A stretch of DNA of 64,000 nucleotides. Origin: Salinisphaera sp. T31B1. GTDB taxonomy: Bacteria > Pseudomonadota > Gammaproteobacteria > Nevskiales > Salinisphaeraceae. Positions 42,315 to 51,429 of the stretch are shown in pieces; position 1 is the first letter of the stretch; each line of letters begins with the position of its first letter. The notes below the pieces were generated by a model. That model made no database searches, was not told where the DNA came from, and saw nothing but the letters and a program-made list of their open reading frames with translations. The stretch is from positions 1,337,001 through 1,401,000 of the forward strand of contig NZ_APNH01000001.1 of assembly GCF_040361275.1 (NCBI RefSeq), written 5' to 3'. The position numbers and the translations under genes were made by a program.

Positions 42315-42707
42315 TCAGAACAGTTCGTGCTGGCGTGTCGAACGCCCAGGACGCCGTCGCGGGGCATCGCCCAACCAGCGGCGCAGCGAGGCGAGCACGT
42401 GCGCGCGCTCCTCCACGGTCAGCGCGCGGCCGACAGGAATCTCGTGCCAGCGGGCCAGGCAGCTGCGGCAGCAGGCCGCAGTGGCGTGCTGGGCGACGAA
42501 TACCGGGTGCCCGCGCATCGGTGTCTGGCGGCCATCGTTGACTGGTGCCGCCGGTGCCAGCCGCTCATCGATAAACCGCTCGGCATGGGCCATGACCTCA
42601 TCGAGTCCGCGAGCCTGGAGATAGCCGGCATCACGCGCAGACAGGGCGAAGCGGCGACGGAAGTCCGAGCGGGCCAGTGCCGCGAACAGCGCGTCGCGAT
42701 CACGCAT
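42315..42707 (-). CDS. DUF4186 protein
   Basis: This 130-residue protein has the DUF4186 pattern RFALSARDAGYLQARGLDEVMAHAERFI, QTPMRGHPVFVAQHATAACCRSCLARWH and GRALTVEERAHVLASLRRWL. The Cys-Cys-x-x-Cys and His residues suggest a metal site. Function is unknown. A GTG directly upstream is an alternative start. Confidence 0.78.
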   Translation of the reverse strand: MRDRDALFAALARSDFRRRFALSARDAGYLQARGLDEVMAHAERFIDERLAPAAPVNDGRQTPMRGHPVFVAQHATAACCRSCLARWHEIPVGRALTVEERAHVLASLRRWLGDAPRRRPGRSTRQHELF

Positions 42708-42827
42708 CACGCCGGCCACTGCCGGTCGTGATCGGCCGTGCATCGCAGCCTGCGCGTTTGCGGTCGCAGCGACGATTGCCAATACTCCCAATCATCACTT
42801 TTCTGGCTATCCTGCCAAGGTCTCTGC

Positions 42828-43715
42828 ATGCCTCATTCCCGTTTTCTGGCCGTCTGCATGGTACTGGCCGCACTCGCGGGCGCATTGTTGCCGGCCGGCG
42901 GCGCGCTTGCCAAGGACGCGCCGATCACCATCTATGTCGACGAATACGCCGAAGGCCAGGTCATGAGCCGGGTGGCGCGCGACGTGATCGAGTCCGAATA
43001 CGATGTGCCCGTCGAGCTCAAGACCGTGTCCGTCGGCCCGGCTTTTCTCGGGGTCGCCAACGACGACCGTTCGTTGTTTCTGGTCGCCTGGTTGCCACGT
43101 ACGCATGCCGCCTACATGGAACGCGTCGGCGATCAGGTCGACAATCTCGGCGAATTGTTCGACGGCGCACGGATCGGTTGGGCGGTACCGGCCTACGTGC
43201 CCGAAGATCAACTCGCCAGCATCGCCGATCTGGACAAGCCGGCGGTCGCCGACAAGCTCGGCGGCACAATCCAGGGCATCAGCGCCGGTGCCGGCGAGAT
43301 GGCGTTGTCCGCCGAGGCGCTTGAAACCTACGGCCTGGACGACTATCGACTGATCACCGCGAGCAGCGCGGCGATGACGGCCGCCTTGGCCAGCGCGATC
43401 GACAGCCATGAATGGATCGTGGTGACCGCGTGGAGCCCGCACTGGATGTGGCAACGCTTCGATCTGCGCTACCTGGACGATCCCAAGGGCGTGCTCGGCG
43501 GCAAGGAGCATGTCGATGCCATTGCCAGCCAGGGCCTGGCCAAGAGTGAGCCCGATGTGCATGCCATGCTCAAACGCATGCACTACAGTCTCGAGCAGAT
43601 CAACACCATGCTGGTGAATGCCGAGCAGACCTCCTATGACGAGGCGGCCGCGACGTTTATCAGCGAGCACCCGGAGGTGATCGCCGAGTGGACCGGCCAC
43701 GCGGATACACGTTAA
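42828..43715 (+). CDS. Glycine betaine/choline-type substrate-binding protein, solitary
   Basis: This 295-residue periplasmic protein has a signal peptide ending near GGALAKDAP and the OpuAC-type fold: ITIYVDEYAEGQVMSRVARDVIE, LFLVAWLPRTHAAYM, and VVTAWSPHWMWQRFDLRYLDDPKGVLGG. The two Trp-bearing loops (WLPRTH and WSPHWMW) would form the aromatic cage for a quaternary ammonium group. No permease or ATPase gene adjoins, so it must serve a transporter encoded elsewhere. Its last four bases overlap the convergent PanE-like gene. Confidence 0.85.
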   Translation: MPHSRFLAVCMVLAALAGALLPAGGALAKDAPITIYVDEYAEGQVMSRVARDVIESEYDVPVELKTVSVGPAFLGVANDDRSLFLVAWLPRTHAAYMERVGDQVDNLGELFDGARIGWAVPAYVPEDQLASIADLDKPAVADKLGGTIQGISAGAGEMALSAEALETYGLDDYRLITASSAAMTAALASAIDSHEWIVVTAWSPHWMWQRFDLRYLDDPKGVLGGKEHVDAIASQGLAKSEPDVHAMLKRMHYSLEQINTMLVNAEQTSYDEAAATFISEHPEVIAEWTGHADTR

Positions 43716-44584
43716 TCCGCGGCCCGGCCGGCCAACGCGTGGACCACCGCGCGATTGGCCGGCAGGTCCAGGCCGAGTTCGGCGGCTCGGGCCAGTAACC
43801 AGCCGTTGATTGCCGCGATCTCCGTGATCGCGCCTTTCTGGACATCGGCCCGCATGGACGAGGTATTGGCCGCCGTCGCTCGGGCGACCGCGTCCACGTG
43901 GGCCTGCGAACGACCCGGCCAGGTCGGATCCAGTCGGGCAAGCAGCTGATCGGCTTCGGCCGTGATCAGACACAGCCGTTCGTAGAGCGTCGGATCGTCA
44001 AGCAGGCGGCCGTTGTCGACGTCGTACAGCGCGGTGAGCGGATTGATCGCGGCGTTGGCGACCAGCTTGGCCCACTGATGCGATCGGATGTCGGTCGTCC
44101 ATGCCAGGCCGGGCCAATGATCGGCCAGCGACGCAAACCAGCCCGGTCGCGGACCGCCGTCGCCCATCCAGGTCTGGTTCTCTGCCATGATCCGGTGGAC
44201 CGGGTCGTGGCCCTTGACCGCGTTCGTGGTGATAGTCTCGATCAGACGAGCGCTTTCGGGAAGCCAGGCGCGGAGGTCACCGATACCGTTTTGCAGTCGC
44301 AGTACGCATACGTCGTCGGCCAGTGGGAGCGCGTCGAGCACGGCAGCGTTCCAGGGCGTCTTGCAGGCAAGCACCAGGTGACGGATCGGTTCGCCGTCGT
44401 CTGCCGGCGGTTCGAGCACGAGTGATCGGGCGGCCTCATCCGTGCTCAGGAAAAGCGTCTTGTGCCGTCGTGCCGCGCCGGGCCGCGCCAGGCGCACGCC
44501 ATGTCCTGCCCGGCCCAAGTACCAGGCCGCCATGGTGCCGATATTGCCGGCCCCGGCCAGACGCCAACAGGGTCGGCGGGTCAT
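43712..44584 (-). CDS. panE: 2-dehydropantoate 2-reductase family protein (PanE/ApbA)
   Basis: This 290-residue NADPH-dependent reductase has a Rossmann start LAGAGNIGTMAAWYLGRAGHGV (GxGxxG), the mid motif LRLQNGIGDL, and the catalytic-lysine region SHQWAKLVANAAINPLTAL. The C-terminal helix has STSSM-like NTSSMRADVQKG, a PanE hallmark. It would reduce ketopantoate to pantoate for coenzyme A synthesis, though family members with other ketoacids exist. Confidence 0.85.
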   Translation of the reverse strand: MTRRPCWRLAGAGNIGTMAAWYLGRAGHGVRLARPGAARRHKTLFLSTDEAARSLVLEPPADDGEPIRHLVLACKTPWNAAVLDALPLADDVCVLRLQNGIGDLRAWLPESARLIETITTNAVKGHDPVHRIMAENQTWMGDGGPRPGWFASLADHWPGLAWTTDIRSHQWAKLVANAAINPLTALYDVDNGRLLDDPTLYERLCLITAEADQLLARLDPTWPGRSQAHVDAVARATAANTSSMRADVQKGAITEIAAINGWLLARAAELGLDLPANRAVVHALAGRAAD

Positions 44585-45029
44585 GCCTGTCTTCTGCTTG
44601 GGTTATCGGACATCAGCGACGGCCTGAGAGCGTGTCGACGTGTCATATGCATACCTTGGCCAGCGCTGTCTGATCGCAAGTCGCCCTTGATCGGCAACCG
44701 CTCGTACTGTCACGGGCAGGCGCGAGCGTGCCGGCGTGTCGCAGCATCGTGCCATCGGTCTCCGGGGCGGGCGCACGTCCGCTCCGCTGGCCCATACGCC
44801 GAGGCCAACGCGACCCGAAAACGTACAGGATGTAATCGGTGATCGGGGGCAGCTGCGCCAAGCCCATATGATCCATCGCGAAGGCTCGACGAGCGGACGG
44901 GGTCGCCGGCCCGCGCCAGTCGATGCCCACCGTGTCGAGGGTTCGCCGGGAAAAAGCCGTGACCGGCGACCGCACGTACCGGTCGATGGGCGCATGAATG
45001 ACGATCACCGGGGACGGGGCCAGGCGGGA
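44585..45029. other. Intergenic or decayed region between panE and arfB
   Basis: About 445 bases. A minus-strand frame of about 120 codons (GTG 45008 to 44643) reads MIVIHAPIDRYVRSPV and later LPPITDYILYVFG. It has no ribosome site, matches no family known to me, and loses composition typical of genes toward its end. It may be a fragment of a lost gene. No other feature is seen. Confidence 0.45.
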
Positions 45030-45449
45030 TCAGTCGTCGCGCGCCGGTGTGCCGCGCAGCGATTTGGTCCGGCCATGGCGGGTCTTGCGATCCATGCGTT
45101 TGTTGCGCGCCGCGCGCGATGGGCGGGTGGCCTTGCGTTTCTTGCGCTCGCGCACGGCGCTGCGAATCAGCGTCTGCAGGCGTGCCAGCGCGTCTTCGCG
45201 GTTCTTGTCCTGCGAGCGAAACCGCTGTGCCTTGATCACGATCACGCCGTCGGCGTTGATCCGCTGATCGTGCAGTGCCATCAGTCGTTGCTTGTAGATC
45301 TGCGGTAGCGAGGAGCCCGCGATATCGAAGCGCAGATGAATGGCCGAGGCGACCTTGTTGACGTTCTGACCCCCGGCGCCCTGGGCGCGTATGGCCTGCA
45401 GGTCGATCTCGTGATCTGGGAGGGCGACGGTATTGGATATGGGCAGCAT
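45030..45449 (-). CDS. arfB: Alternative ribosome-rescue factor ArfB
   Basis: This 139-residue protein has the catalytic GGQ loop in IRAQGAGGQNVNKVASAIHLRFDI near residue 27, as in release factors. A basic C-terminal tail (RERKKRKATRPSRAARNKRMDRKTRHGR) would enter the empty mRNA channel. ArfB (YaeJ) hydrolyses peptidyl-tRNA on stalled ribosomes. Length and layout match E. coli ArfB. Confidence 0.92.
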   Translation of the reverse strand: MLPISNTVALPDHEIDLQAIRAQGAGGQNVNKVASAIHLRFDIAGSSLPQIYKQRLMALHDQRINADGVIVIKAQRFRSQDKNREDALARLQTLIRSAVRERKKRKATRPSRAARNKRMDRKTRHGRTKSLRGTPARDD

Positions 45450-45600
45450 CGAAAGGGATCGGCATCGGCCGTCGGCGGCGTTCGGGCCTTCGAGTGTAGT
45501 ATCTGGCTCGCGCTCGCACGAGCGCGCGTGTGGCTATCGACGGACGCCCACACGCCGGGCCGGTTCGGGCCCGGCGCGTGGGCGCTACCGATCGTCGGGT

Positions 45601-46584
45601 TCAGATTGGCTCGTAGGCGGCCTGGCGTCGACGCTGGCCGGCGGTGCCGCCGGCATAGGCGATCAGTCCGCCGACGATCAGTATCGCCAGGGTGACCCAG
45701 GCGGCTTTGGATACCGCAGCGGCTGTCTTGGCCGCCGCCTGCTTGGCCTGGGCTTCGGCCTGCTGCTTGAGCTGGGCATATTTCGCCATCGCCTGGTTGT
45801 AGGTCTTTTCATAGCGATCGGCGATCTGGCGGGCTTCGGCCTGCGACTTGCCGGTACGCGCCTGGATGATATTGACCAGCGCCTGCTTGTCCGCCGCATC
45901 GAGTGCCTGCGCGCCCTGTTCGCGAACCCGCTTGAACCATTGGCCGAGGGTCTCATCGGCCTGTTGCGGATTGGCCGCGGTTTGGCGCGTATCGTCGGCC
46001 GCGGCCTTGGCACTGTTCCGGGCCTGGTCGTTCAGCCGTTCCGGGTCGAGTTCGGATTTGCCCGTCTGTCTGAGCAGCGTGTCGAGCTGTCCGCTCAGAT
46101 CGTTCCAGTCGAGCTTGACGCCATTATCGTCGAGCGCCTGCTTTGCTTTCCCGGCGACTGCCGGTGCGGCGGCGGCTACGCCCTGGCCGGCCGCGGACAA
46201 TCCGCTGCCCAGCAGGTTGAAAGCGGTGCCGGTGATACCGGTGACCACCGAGGCCAGCAGGAAGGTAGTGACCAGCGTGGTCACCGCCCAGCTGATTACC
46301 CCGTGCAAGCCCCCGAGTGCCGGTGCCGCACGTCCGGCCACGAATGCACCCAGGCCGATGGCCACCACGCTGGCCACGCCAAAGACCGCGGCGGCACCGA
46401 TCGAGAAACCGGCGAGGCTGTCGTCCCCGGTGCCCGGGTCGAGCGAACTGGTACCCAGAGCGGTACCGAAGACGCTGAACAGCAGATAGGCGATCAGAGA
46501 CAGGGCGCAACCACACAGGATGGCGCCCCAGGAAATCTGAGTCGGTAGCGTGGCGCCGTGCAGGGAACGGGTAGCGGTGACCAT
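45601..46584 (-). CDS. Membrane protein with coiled central region
   Basis: This 327-residue protein has about four hydrophobic segments in the first 140 residues (WGAILCGCALSLIAYLLFSVFGTALG and others). A long hydrophilic, Gln/Ala-rich helical middle follows (residues about 150-295), then one C-terminal membrane helix (AWVTLAILIVGGLIAYAGG). Similar proteins are annotated as PhnA-like or hypothetical; I assign no function. ATG at 46584 has GGAG 8 bases upstream. It lies downstream of csbD but beyond that gene's terminator. Confidence 0.65.
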   Translation of the reverse strand: MVTATRSLHGATLPTQISWGAILCGCALSLIAYLLFSVFGTALGTSSLDPGTGDDSLAGFSIGAAAVFGVASVVAIGLGAFVAGRAAPALGGLHGVISWAVTTLVTTFLLASVVTGITGTAFNLLGSGLSAAGQGVAAAAPAVAGKAKQALDDNGVKLDWNDLSGQLDTLLRQTGKSELDPERLNDQARNSAKAAADDTRQTAANPQQADETLGQWFKRVREQGAQALDAADKQALVNIIQARTGKSQAEARQIADRYEKTYNQAMAKYAQLKQQAEAQAKQAAAKTAAAVSKAAWVTLAILIVGGLIAYAGGTAGQRRRQAAYEPI

Positions 46585-46644
46585 GGCATTCATCTCCAGT
46601 GGCAGATCGTCGTTAAAAGACGCTGCAATAGATTGTGCGAGGCG

Positions 46645-46676
46645 AAAAAAAGGCGCGCCGGTCGCCCGACGCGCCT
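46645..46676 (-). terminator. Rho-independent terminator of csbD
   Basis: On the minus strand an 11-bp stem (AGGCGCGTCGG with CCGGCGCGCCT, one G-T pair) and a GCGA loop are followed by seven T, 25 bases past the csbD stop. Confidence 0.85.
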
Positions 46677-46701
46677 CGTCAATCAACAGGGGCGTGAAGG
46701 G

Positions 46702-46884
46702 CTATTTCACGACGTCGCGTGCGGTGTCCTTGACCTTGCCGACCTTGTCGCGCGTCTTGCCCTTGTTTTTTTCGGCCCGACCCTCGGCTTCGGTTTCGCG
46801 GTTGCCGGTCACCTTGCCGACCTGCTCCTTGATCGAACCCTTGACCTGTTCGGCCTTGCCCTTGATGCGTTCCTTGTCAACCAT
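46702..46884 (-). CDS. CsbD-family stress protein
   Basis: This 60-residue highly charged protein has the CsbD pattern VDKERIKGKAEQVKGSIKEQ, GKVTGN and AEKNKGKTRDKVGKVKD. CsbD-like proteins accumulate in general stress responses; their molecular role is unknown. AGGAG precedes the ATG by 8 bases. An in-frame upstream ATG lacks such a site. Confidence 0.88.
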   Translation of the reverse strand: MVDKERIKGKAEQVKGSIKEQVGKVTGNRETEAEGRAEKNKGKTRDKVGKVKDTARDVVK

Positions 46885-47035
46885 GGTCTTACTCCTAGAA
46901 AAGTAGATGACAGTCACCGGGGATGCCCGGGCGAACCGTCCGGTTCACGATTGAAACTTTACGGTTGCCGTGGCCGGCGCAACAGACGGAAATGCACCAG
47001 TCGAACTAGTATGTTTGCACCGGCGTATAGGCCGT

Positions 47036-48523
47036 TCAGGCCGGGTCGTCGCCGGGAAAGCCGCGTTCGCGGGCCCAGACGATGACCGCGCCCCGCTTGT
47101 GCAGGCCGACCTTCGAATAGACGTTGGCCACGTGGTTGCGCACCGTGTGTAGCGAGACCGACAGGGTCCGGGCGATCTGCTTGTCGGCCTGGCCGCGACA
47201 GATCAGCGCCAGCACTTCCTGTTCGCGCGCGGTCAGGTCGGACAGGCTGGGGCCTTCGTCGGGCACCGTGTGCTTGGCGGTGCGGATGTTGGCCAGCTTC
47301 TCGATCACGGTATGGCTGAACCAGGAGGTATCGCGCATCACCGCTTCGATCGCGCCCAGCAATTCGGCCTCGGAGCGCTTGCGTTCGCTGATGTCCTGGA
47401 GCACCACCAGCACGCAGTCCTGACCGTGAATGGTTACGCCATCGGCAGCCAGCAGGCAGTCGATCGGCGTGTCGTCGGCGGCCCGGGCCTGTAGTTCGAT
47501 CCCGTGTGCGCCGTCGGTCGAATCCAGTCGGGCGGCCAGGTCCAGATCGCCCAGCAGGCCGAGCGCAATCGCCGAACGCCCGATGGCGTCGTCCGAGCTG
47601 TAGCCAAACACGCTACCGAAGGAATCGTTGACGTCGAGGATATCGGCGCTGGCCCGATCGAGCACCAGCGTAGGCACGGGCGACAGCCGGAACGCGGTGG
47701 CAAAACGCTCCTCGCTCTGACGCAGGGCCGCCTCGGCTGTACGGCGCGGCTCCAGGTCCATGAACGTGAACAGCATGCAGGCCTCGTCGCCGATATCGAT
47801 CGGCTGGCCGGCGACCACTACCAGCTTGGTCGTGCCGTCCGGCAACGACAGGGTCGCCTCCATCTGCGGAATGGTGCGGCCTTCACCGAGACGTTCGATG
47901 GCCAGATCGCGCCCGGTCGAGGCGGCGAACACATCGATGGCGTACACGGACTGGTCGATGACGTCCTCGCGCACGTAGCCGGTCATGTCCATGAAACCCT
48001 GGTTGACCCTCAGATAGCGCAGGTTCGACAACCGACAGATCAGCGCCGGCGCCGGGTTGGCATTGAAGGTGCGCTCGAAACGTTCCTCTGCGGTGAAACG
48101 CTCGGTGACATCGTCGATCATCAGGGCCAGACAGTCTGTCTCCCCGTGGGCATCGGTGAGGATGCGTCCCCGCATCCTGTGGGTGCGCTCGGAGTCGGGA
48201 TCGCCACGACGTTGTACGCGCACGACGACATCTTCGAAGACCTCACCGGCCAGCAGCCGGTCGATCGGATACTGCGCCGGGGCGAGTGCGTGGTTGTTGC
48301 GATAGGTCAGCGTATAGCGCCGGCGGTAGCCGGCGGCAGTCTTGCCGAGCTCATCAACGCCTTCGACGTCGTGCAGGGCCAGCGCCGATTCGTTCGCCCA
48401 CAGGATATGGCGATCGCAGTCGATGAGGATGATGCCTTCCGACAGACCGGCAATGAGTTGCTGGAGCTGACGGCGGTCGGTGCGGCGGGGCGTTGGTGTG
48501 GTCACGGCGGGCGCGGTGGGCAC
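47036..48523 (-). CDS. PAS-domain LuxR-type transcriptional regulator
   Basis: This regulator of about 495 residues has three PAS-like sensor domains (residues about 30-150, 155-280 and 280-405; RFERTFNANPAPALICRL and RFATAFRLSPVPTLVLDR mark two domain starts). A C-terminal LuxR helix-turn-helix follows (LTAREQEVLALICRGQADKQIARTLSVSLHTVRNHVANVY). No kinase or receiver domain is present, so it is a one-component sensor-regulator. The start is uncertain; GTG 48523 was chosen because upstream sequence is Cys/Arg-rich and unlike protein. Targets may include the channel gene just upstream. Confidence 0.8.
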   Translation of the reverse strand: MPTAPAVTTPTPRRTDRRQLQQLIAGLSEGIILIDCDRHILWANESALALHDVEGVDELGKTAAGYRRRYTLTYRNNHALAPAQYPIDRLLAGEVFEDVVVRVQRRGDPDSERTHRMRGRILTDAHGETDCLALMIDDVTERFTAEERFERTFNANPAPALICRLSNLRYLRVNQGFMDMTGYVREDVIDQSVYAIDVFAASTGRDLAIERLGEGRTIPQMEATLSLPDGTTKLVVVAGQPIDIGDEACMLFTFMDLEPRRTAEAALRQSEERFATAFRLSPVPTLVLDRASADILDVNDSFGSVFGYSSDDAIGRSAIALGLLGDLDLAARLDSTDGAHGIELQARAADDTPIDCLLAADGVTIHGQDCVLVVLQDISERKRSEAELLGAIEAVMRDTSWFSHTVIEKLANIRTAKHTVPDEGPSLSDLTAREQEVLALICRGQADKQIARTLSVSLHTVRNHVANVYSKVGLHKRGAVIVWARERGFPGDDPA

Positions 48524-48611
48524 GGGTGGGAGGCGGCCCGCGACGCTAGTGTTGCGGCAAACGCCGCGCAATACCAGCCCCCGCTGTTCCGATCTGCTGC
48601 GCGCCTGGCGG

Positions 48612-49409
48612 TCAGTCGATCTCTTGACGTACCTGACCGTAGGCCAGCAGCGAAAACAGCACCGTGCCGCCCAGCACGTTGCCGATGAACATCGGCAGCA
48701 GCATGTCGACCAGCCCCGAGAACACGCTGACCTGGCCATCGAGTACGAGCAGAAAGACCTCCATCGACCCGACGACCACGTGGGCGAAACCGCCGAGTGC
48801 GATTACATAGGTCGGAATCACCACGATCCAGACCTCCGAGCCGCGTGCGTTGGGCAGCATCCAGACCAGCGCGGCCACGAAGAAGCCCGCCGGGATCGCG
48901 TGCAGCAGCATCTCCATCCAGCTCTTGTCGAGCAGGGCCTGGGCCACGTGCTGGAAGGCGGCGAGCTGGTCGGCGGTGGCGAAGCCGATGATATCGGTGA
49001 ACGTGGCGGCCACGAATGTGCCGACCATATTCGCCGCGAACACCACGCTCCATAGCCGAAGAATGCACCAGAGCTTGTCGCGGCTGGGTGCGGCCATGAG
49101 CGGCAGCACCGCCGTGATGGTGTTCTCGGTGAACAGCTGCATGCGGCCGAACACCACGATGATGAACCCCACGCAATAGCCAAGATTCTCGACAACCGAG
49201 CGCCATTCGCTGTCCGGCAGGTGGAGATGGAGCAGCCCCTTGGCCACCACCGAGGTGGATATCGCAATACCCGCGGCCACCCCGGACCACCACAGTGAAC
49301 CGACCGGGCGCGCCAGTTCCTGTTCGCCGTCCTGACGGATGCTCTGATAGATAGCGCGGGCTGAAACGCGCGCGTTCGGCGTGGGATTCTGCTGGGCCAT
49401 GACCGCCAT
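48612..49409 (-). CDS. Formate/nitrite transporter family channel
   Basis: This 265-residue inner-membrane protein has six membrane helices and FNT motifs: WWSGVAAGIAISTSVVAKG, LGYCVGFIIVVFGRMQLFTENTITAVLPL and GGFAHVVVGSMEVFLLVLDG. It is closest in style to the YfdC branch, whose substrate is unknown. The conserved channel His lies in GFAHVVVGS. A second ATG at 49400 is possible. It precedes the PAS-LuxR regulator gene on the same strand with an 88-base gap. Confidence 0.82.
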   Translation of the reverse strand: MAVMAQQNPTPNARVSARAIYQSIRQDGEQELARPVGSLWWSGVAAGIAISTSVVAKGLLHLHLPDSEWRSVVENLGYCVGFIIVVFGRMQLFTENTITAVLPLMAAPSRDKLWCILRLWSVVFAANMVGTFVAATFTDIIGFATADQLAAFQHVAQALLDKSWMEMLLHAIPAGFFVAALVWMLPNARGSEVWIVVIPTYVIALGGFAHVVVGSMEVFLLVLDGQVSVFSGLVDMLLPMFIGNVLGGTVLFSLLAYGQVRQEID

Positions 49410-49499
49410 CGTAAATCTCGGGGCGGCACAGATTACACGAGCGCTCGTGCGGAGCGGGTAAGGTTGTAATCGTGGTTGTCATTCGGCGAGGATCGAGCC

Positions 49500-50075
49500 A
49501 TGAATCATGCCCGTATCGCGATCGGCCTCTGTCTGGGTGTCCTGTGGCTAATGGTCGCCGGCACGCCCGCGCTGGCGGCCGATGACACGGCCCTGTGGCA
49601 TCGCCTGGCAAGCGGCGAGGCCATTGCACTCATGCGCCATGCCAGCGCGCCGGGCACGGGCGATCCGGCCGGGTTCGTGCTCGACGACTGTGCCACTCAG
49701 CGCACTCTGTCGGCGGCGGGTCGCACCGAGGCACGTGCCATCGGCCAGCGTTTTCGGGAACATGGCATCGCCCGGGCCAGCGTTTATTCCAGCCAGTGGT
49801 GCCGGTGTCTGGAAACGGCCCGGCTGCTGGGGCTCGGCCCGGTGCGTCCGCTGCCGGCGTTGAACTCCTTCTTCGAGGATCGTGACAAAGGCCGGGCGCG
49901 TACCGCCGCAATCGAACAGCGACTGGCCGAGGCCGACACCGGCGTGCAGATACTGGTCACCCATCAGGTCAACATCACGGCGTTGACAGGTGTTTTCCCG
50001 GCGTCCGGGGAAATCGTCGTGGTCAGGCCGGACTCGCACGGGCTGGCGGTGATCGGCCGTATCGCGCCGCCGTGA
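49500..50075 (+). CDS. Exported histidine phosphatase family protein
   Basis: This 191-residue protein has a signal peptide (ending GTPALAADD) and the phosphoglycerate-mutase-like motif IALMRHASAPG with the catalytic Arg-His. The second catalytic His lies in VQILVTHQVNITAL. A periplasmic phosphatase acting on small phosphoesters is expected. A GAGG site precedes the ATG. The roughly 300 bases after it (50076-50373) contain no gene that I recognise. Confidence 0.82.
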   Translation: MNHARIAIGLCLGVLWLMVAGTPALAADDTALWHRLASGEAIALMRHASAPGTGDPAGFVLDDCATQRTLSAAGRTEARAIGQRFREHGIARASVYSSQWCRCLETARLLGLGPVRPLPALNSFFEDRDKGRARTAAIEQRLAEADTGVQILVTHQVNITALTGVFPASGEIVVVRPDSHGLAVIGRIAPP

Positions 50076-50373
50076 CCACAGAGCGCGCCGGTCCTGCCCG
50101 GAATGAGCCGCACCAAGTGCGCGTCGTGTGCATCACGTGTTGAACGCATGCCCGACACCGCCACCGGTGGTCGGCAACAGCGGCTGCACCTGTGTCGGAT
50201 CGGCGGCCGGGTTCGACTTTGCAGCGTGCTGGCGGGCAGATCAGTGTCGTCTCCAGCGAGCTGCCGACGGCACGGGCGATCGATCAGCTCGGCATCGAAG
50301 CCGCCGGCGGCGGTTGTCTCGGCGGACCGTCGTCGCCATATCTTCCAGCAGGTACGAACAGAGGAGGCATTCC

Positions 50374-51207
50374 ATGGCATTTGTCGAAGTCGCACGAGAA
50401 AACGACACGCCGGTCGAGCTGTATTACGAAGACTATGGCAGCGGCAAGCCGGTCGTGCTCATCCACGGCTGGCCCCTGTCCGGTCGTTCGTGGGAGAAAC
50501 AGGTGCCGGCACTGGTGGCGGCGGGTCATCGGGTGATCACTTACGATCGCCGTGGTTTCGGCAAATCGTCGCAACCATGGGGCGGCTACGACTACGACAC
50601 CCTGGCTGCCGATCTGAACACGCTCATGACGCATCTGGATCTGCGCGGCGCCACGCTGGTCGGCTTTTCCATGGGCGGCGGTGAAGTCGCGCGCTATATC
50701 GGGACTTATGGCACCGAACGTCTGGCCGGTGCGGTGCTGGCCGCCGCGGTGCCGCCGTATCTGTACAAGGCAGACGACAATCCCGACGGTGGTCTGGACG
50801 ATGCCACCATCGAGCAGTTCGAACACGGCGTGACCGACGACCGGCTGGCCTTCTTCGAGGACTTCGCCACGAGCTTCTTCTCTACCGAGCAGGGCGGCCT
50901 GTTGGTCAGCGAAGCGAGTCGTCAGTATCACCGCGATATTGCCTGGTTCGCATCGCCCAAGGGCACGCTGGACTGTATCGCGGCGTTCGGCCGCACCGAT
51001 TTCCGTGCCGATCTGGAACGCTTCGATCTGCCCACGCTCGTCATTCACGGCGATGCCGATAGCATCGTGCCGTTCGAGGTCAGCGGCAAGCGATCGGTGG
51101 ATTCGATCGCCGATTGCTCGCTGACGCTCATCGAGGGTGGCCCTCACGGCATCAACGCCACGCACGCCGAGCAGTTCAACCGAGCGTTGATCGACTTCCT
51201 CGGTTAG
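50374..51207 (+). CDS. Alpha/beta hydrolase (cofactor-free haloperoxidase-like)
   Basis: This 277-residue hydrolase has oxyanion motif LIHGWPLSGRSWE, nucleophile elbow GFSMGGGE (Ser near residue 99), acid region LVIHGDADSIVPFE and catalytic His in GGPHGINATH. This is the series seen in non-heme chloroperoxidase/arylesterase-like enzymes. The natural substrate is probably an ester. GAGGAGG lies 6 bases before the ATG. A terminator follows. Confidence 0.87.
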   Translation: MAFVEVARENDTPVELYYEDYGSGKPVVLIHGWPLSGRSWEKQVPALVAAGHRVITYDRRGFGKSSQPWGGYDYDTLAADLNTLMTHLDLRGATLVGFSMGGGEVARYIGTYGTERLAGAVLAAAVPPYLYKADDNPDGGLDDATIEQFEHGVTDDRLAFFEDFATSFFSTEQGGLLVSEASRQYHRDIAWFASPKGTLDCIAAFGRTDFRADLERFDLPTLVIHGDADSIVPFEVSGKRSVDSIADCSLTLIEGGPHGINATHAEQFNRALIDFLG

Positions 51208-51237
51208 CCAGCTCGATCGGCACCGCCGATGATCTCG

Positions 51238-51265
51238 GGCCGCGGTCGACGACCGCGGCCTTTTT
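51238..51265 (+). terminator. Rho-independent terminator of the hydrolase gene
   Basis: GGCCGCGGT and ACCGCGGCC form a 9-bp stem around a five-base loop and are followed by five T, 31 bases after the hydrolase stop. Confidence 0.8.
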
Positions 51266-51429
51266 CTTGATCGGTGCTTTCGTTCGCTCGTGGGGCACGC
51301 TTGTTGCGCACGCCGACCGATGGCGGTGCAGGCCGGCACCGCTGTTCCGGTTAAGGCCGTTGTCGTGCGCCGGGCGCCGCTGGCCTACCTCTTGCATCGG
51401 AGGTGGCAAATCGGCGTTCAGGGGCAACG

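Noticed and set aside
44643-45008. A 121-codon minus-strand frame as a gene
   Set aside because: No ribosome site, no recognisable family and odd composition at its end; recorded only as a possible fragment.
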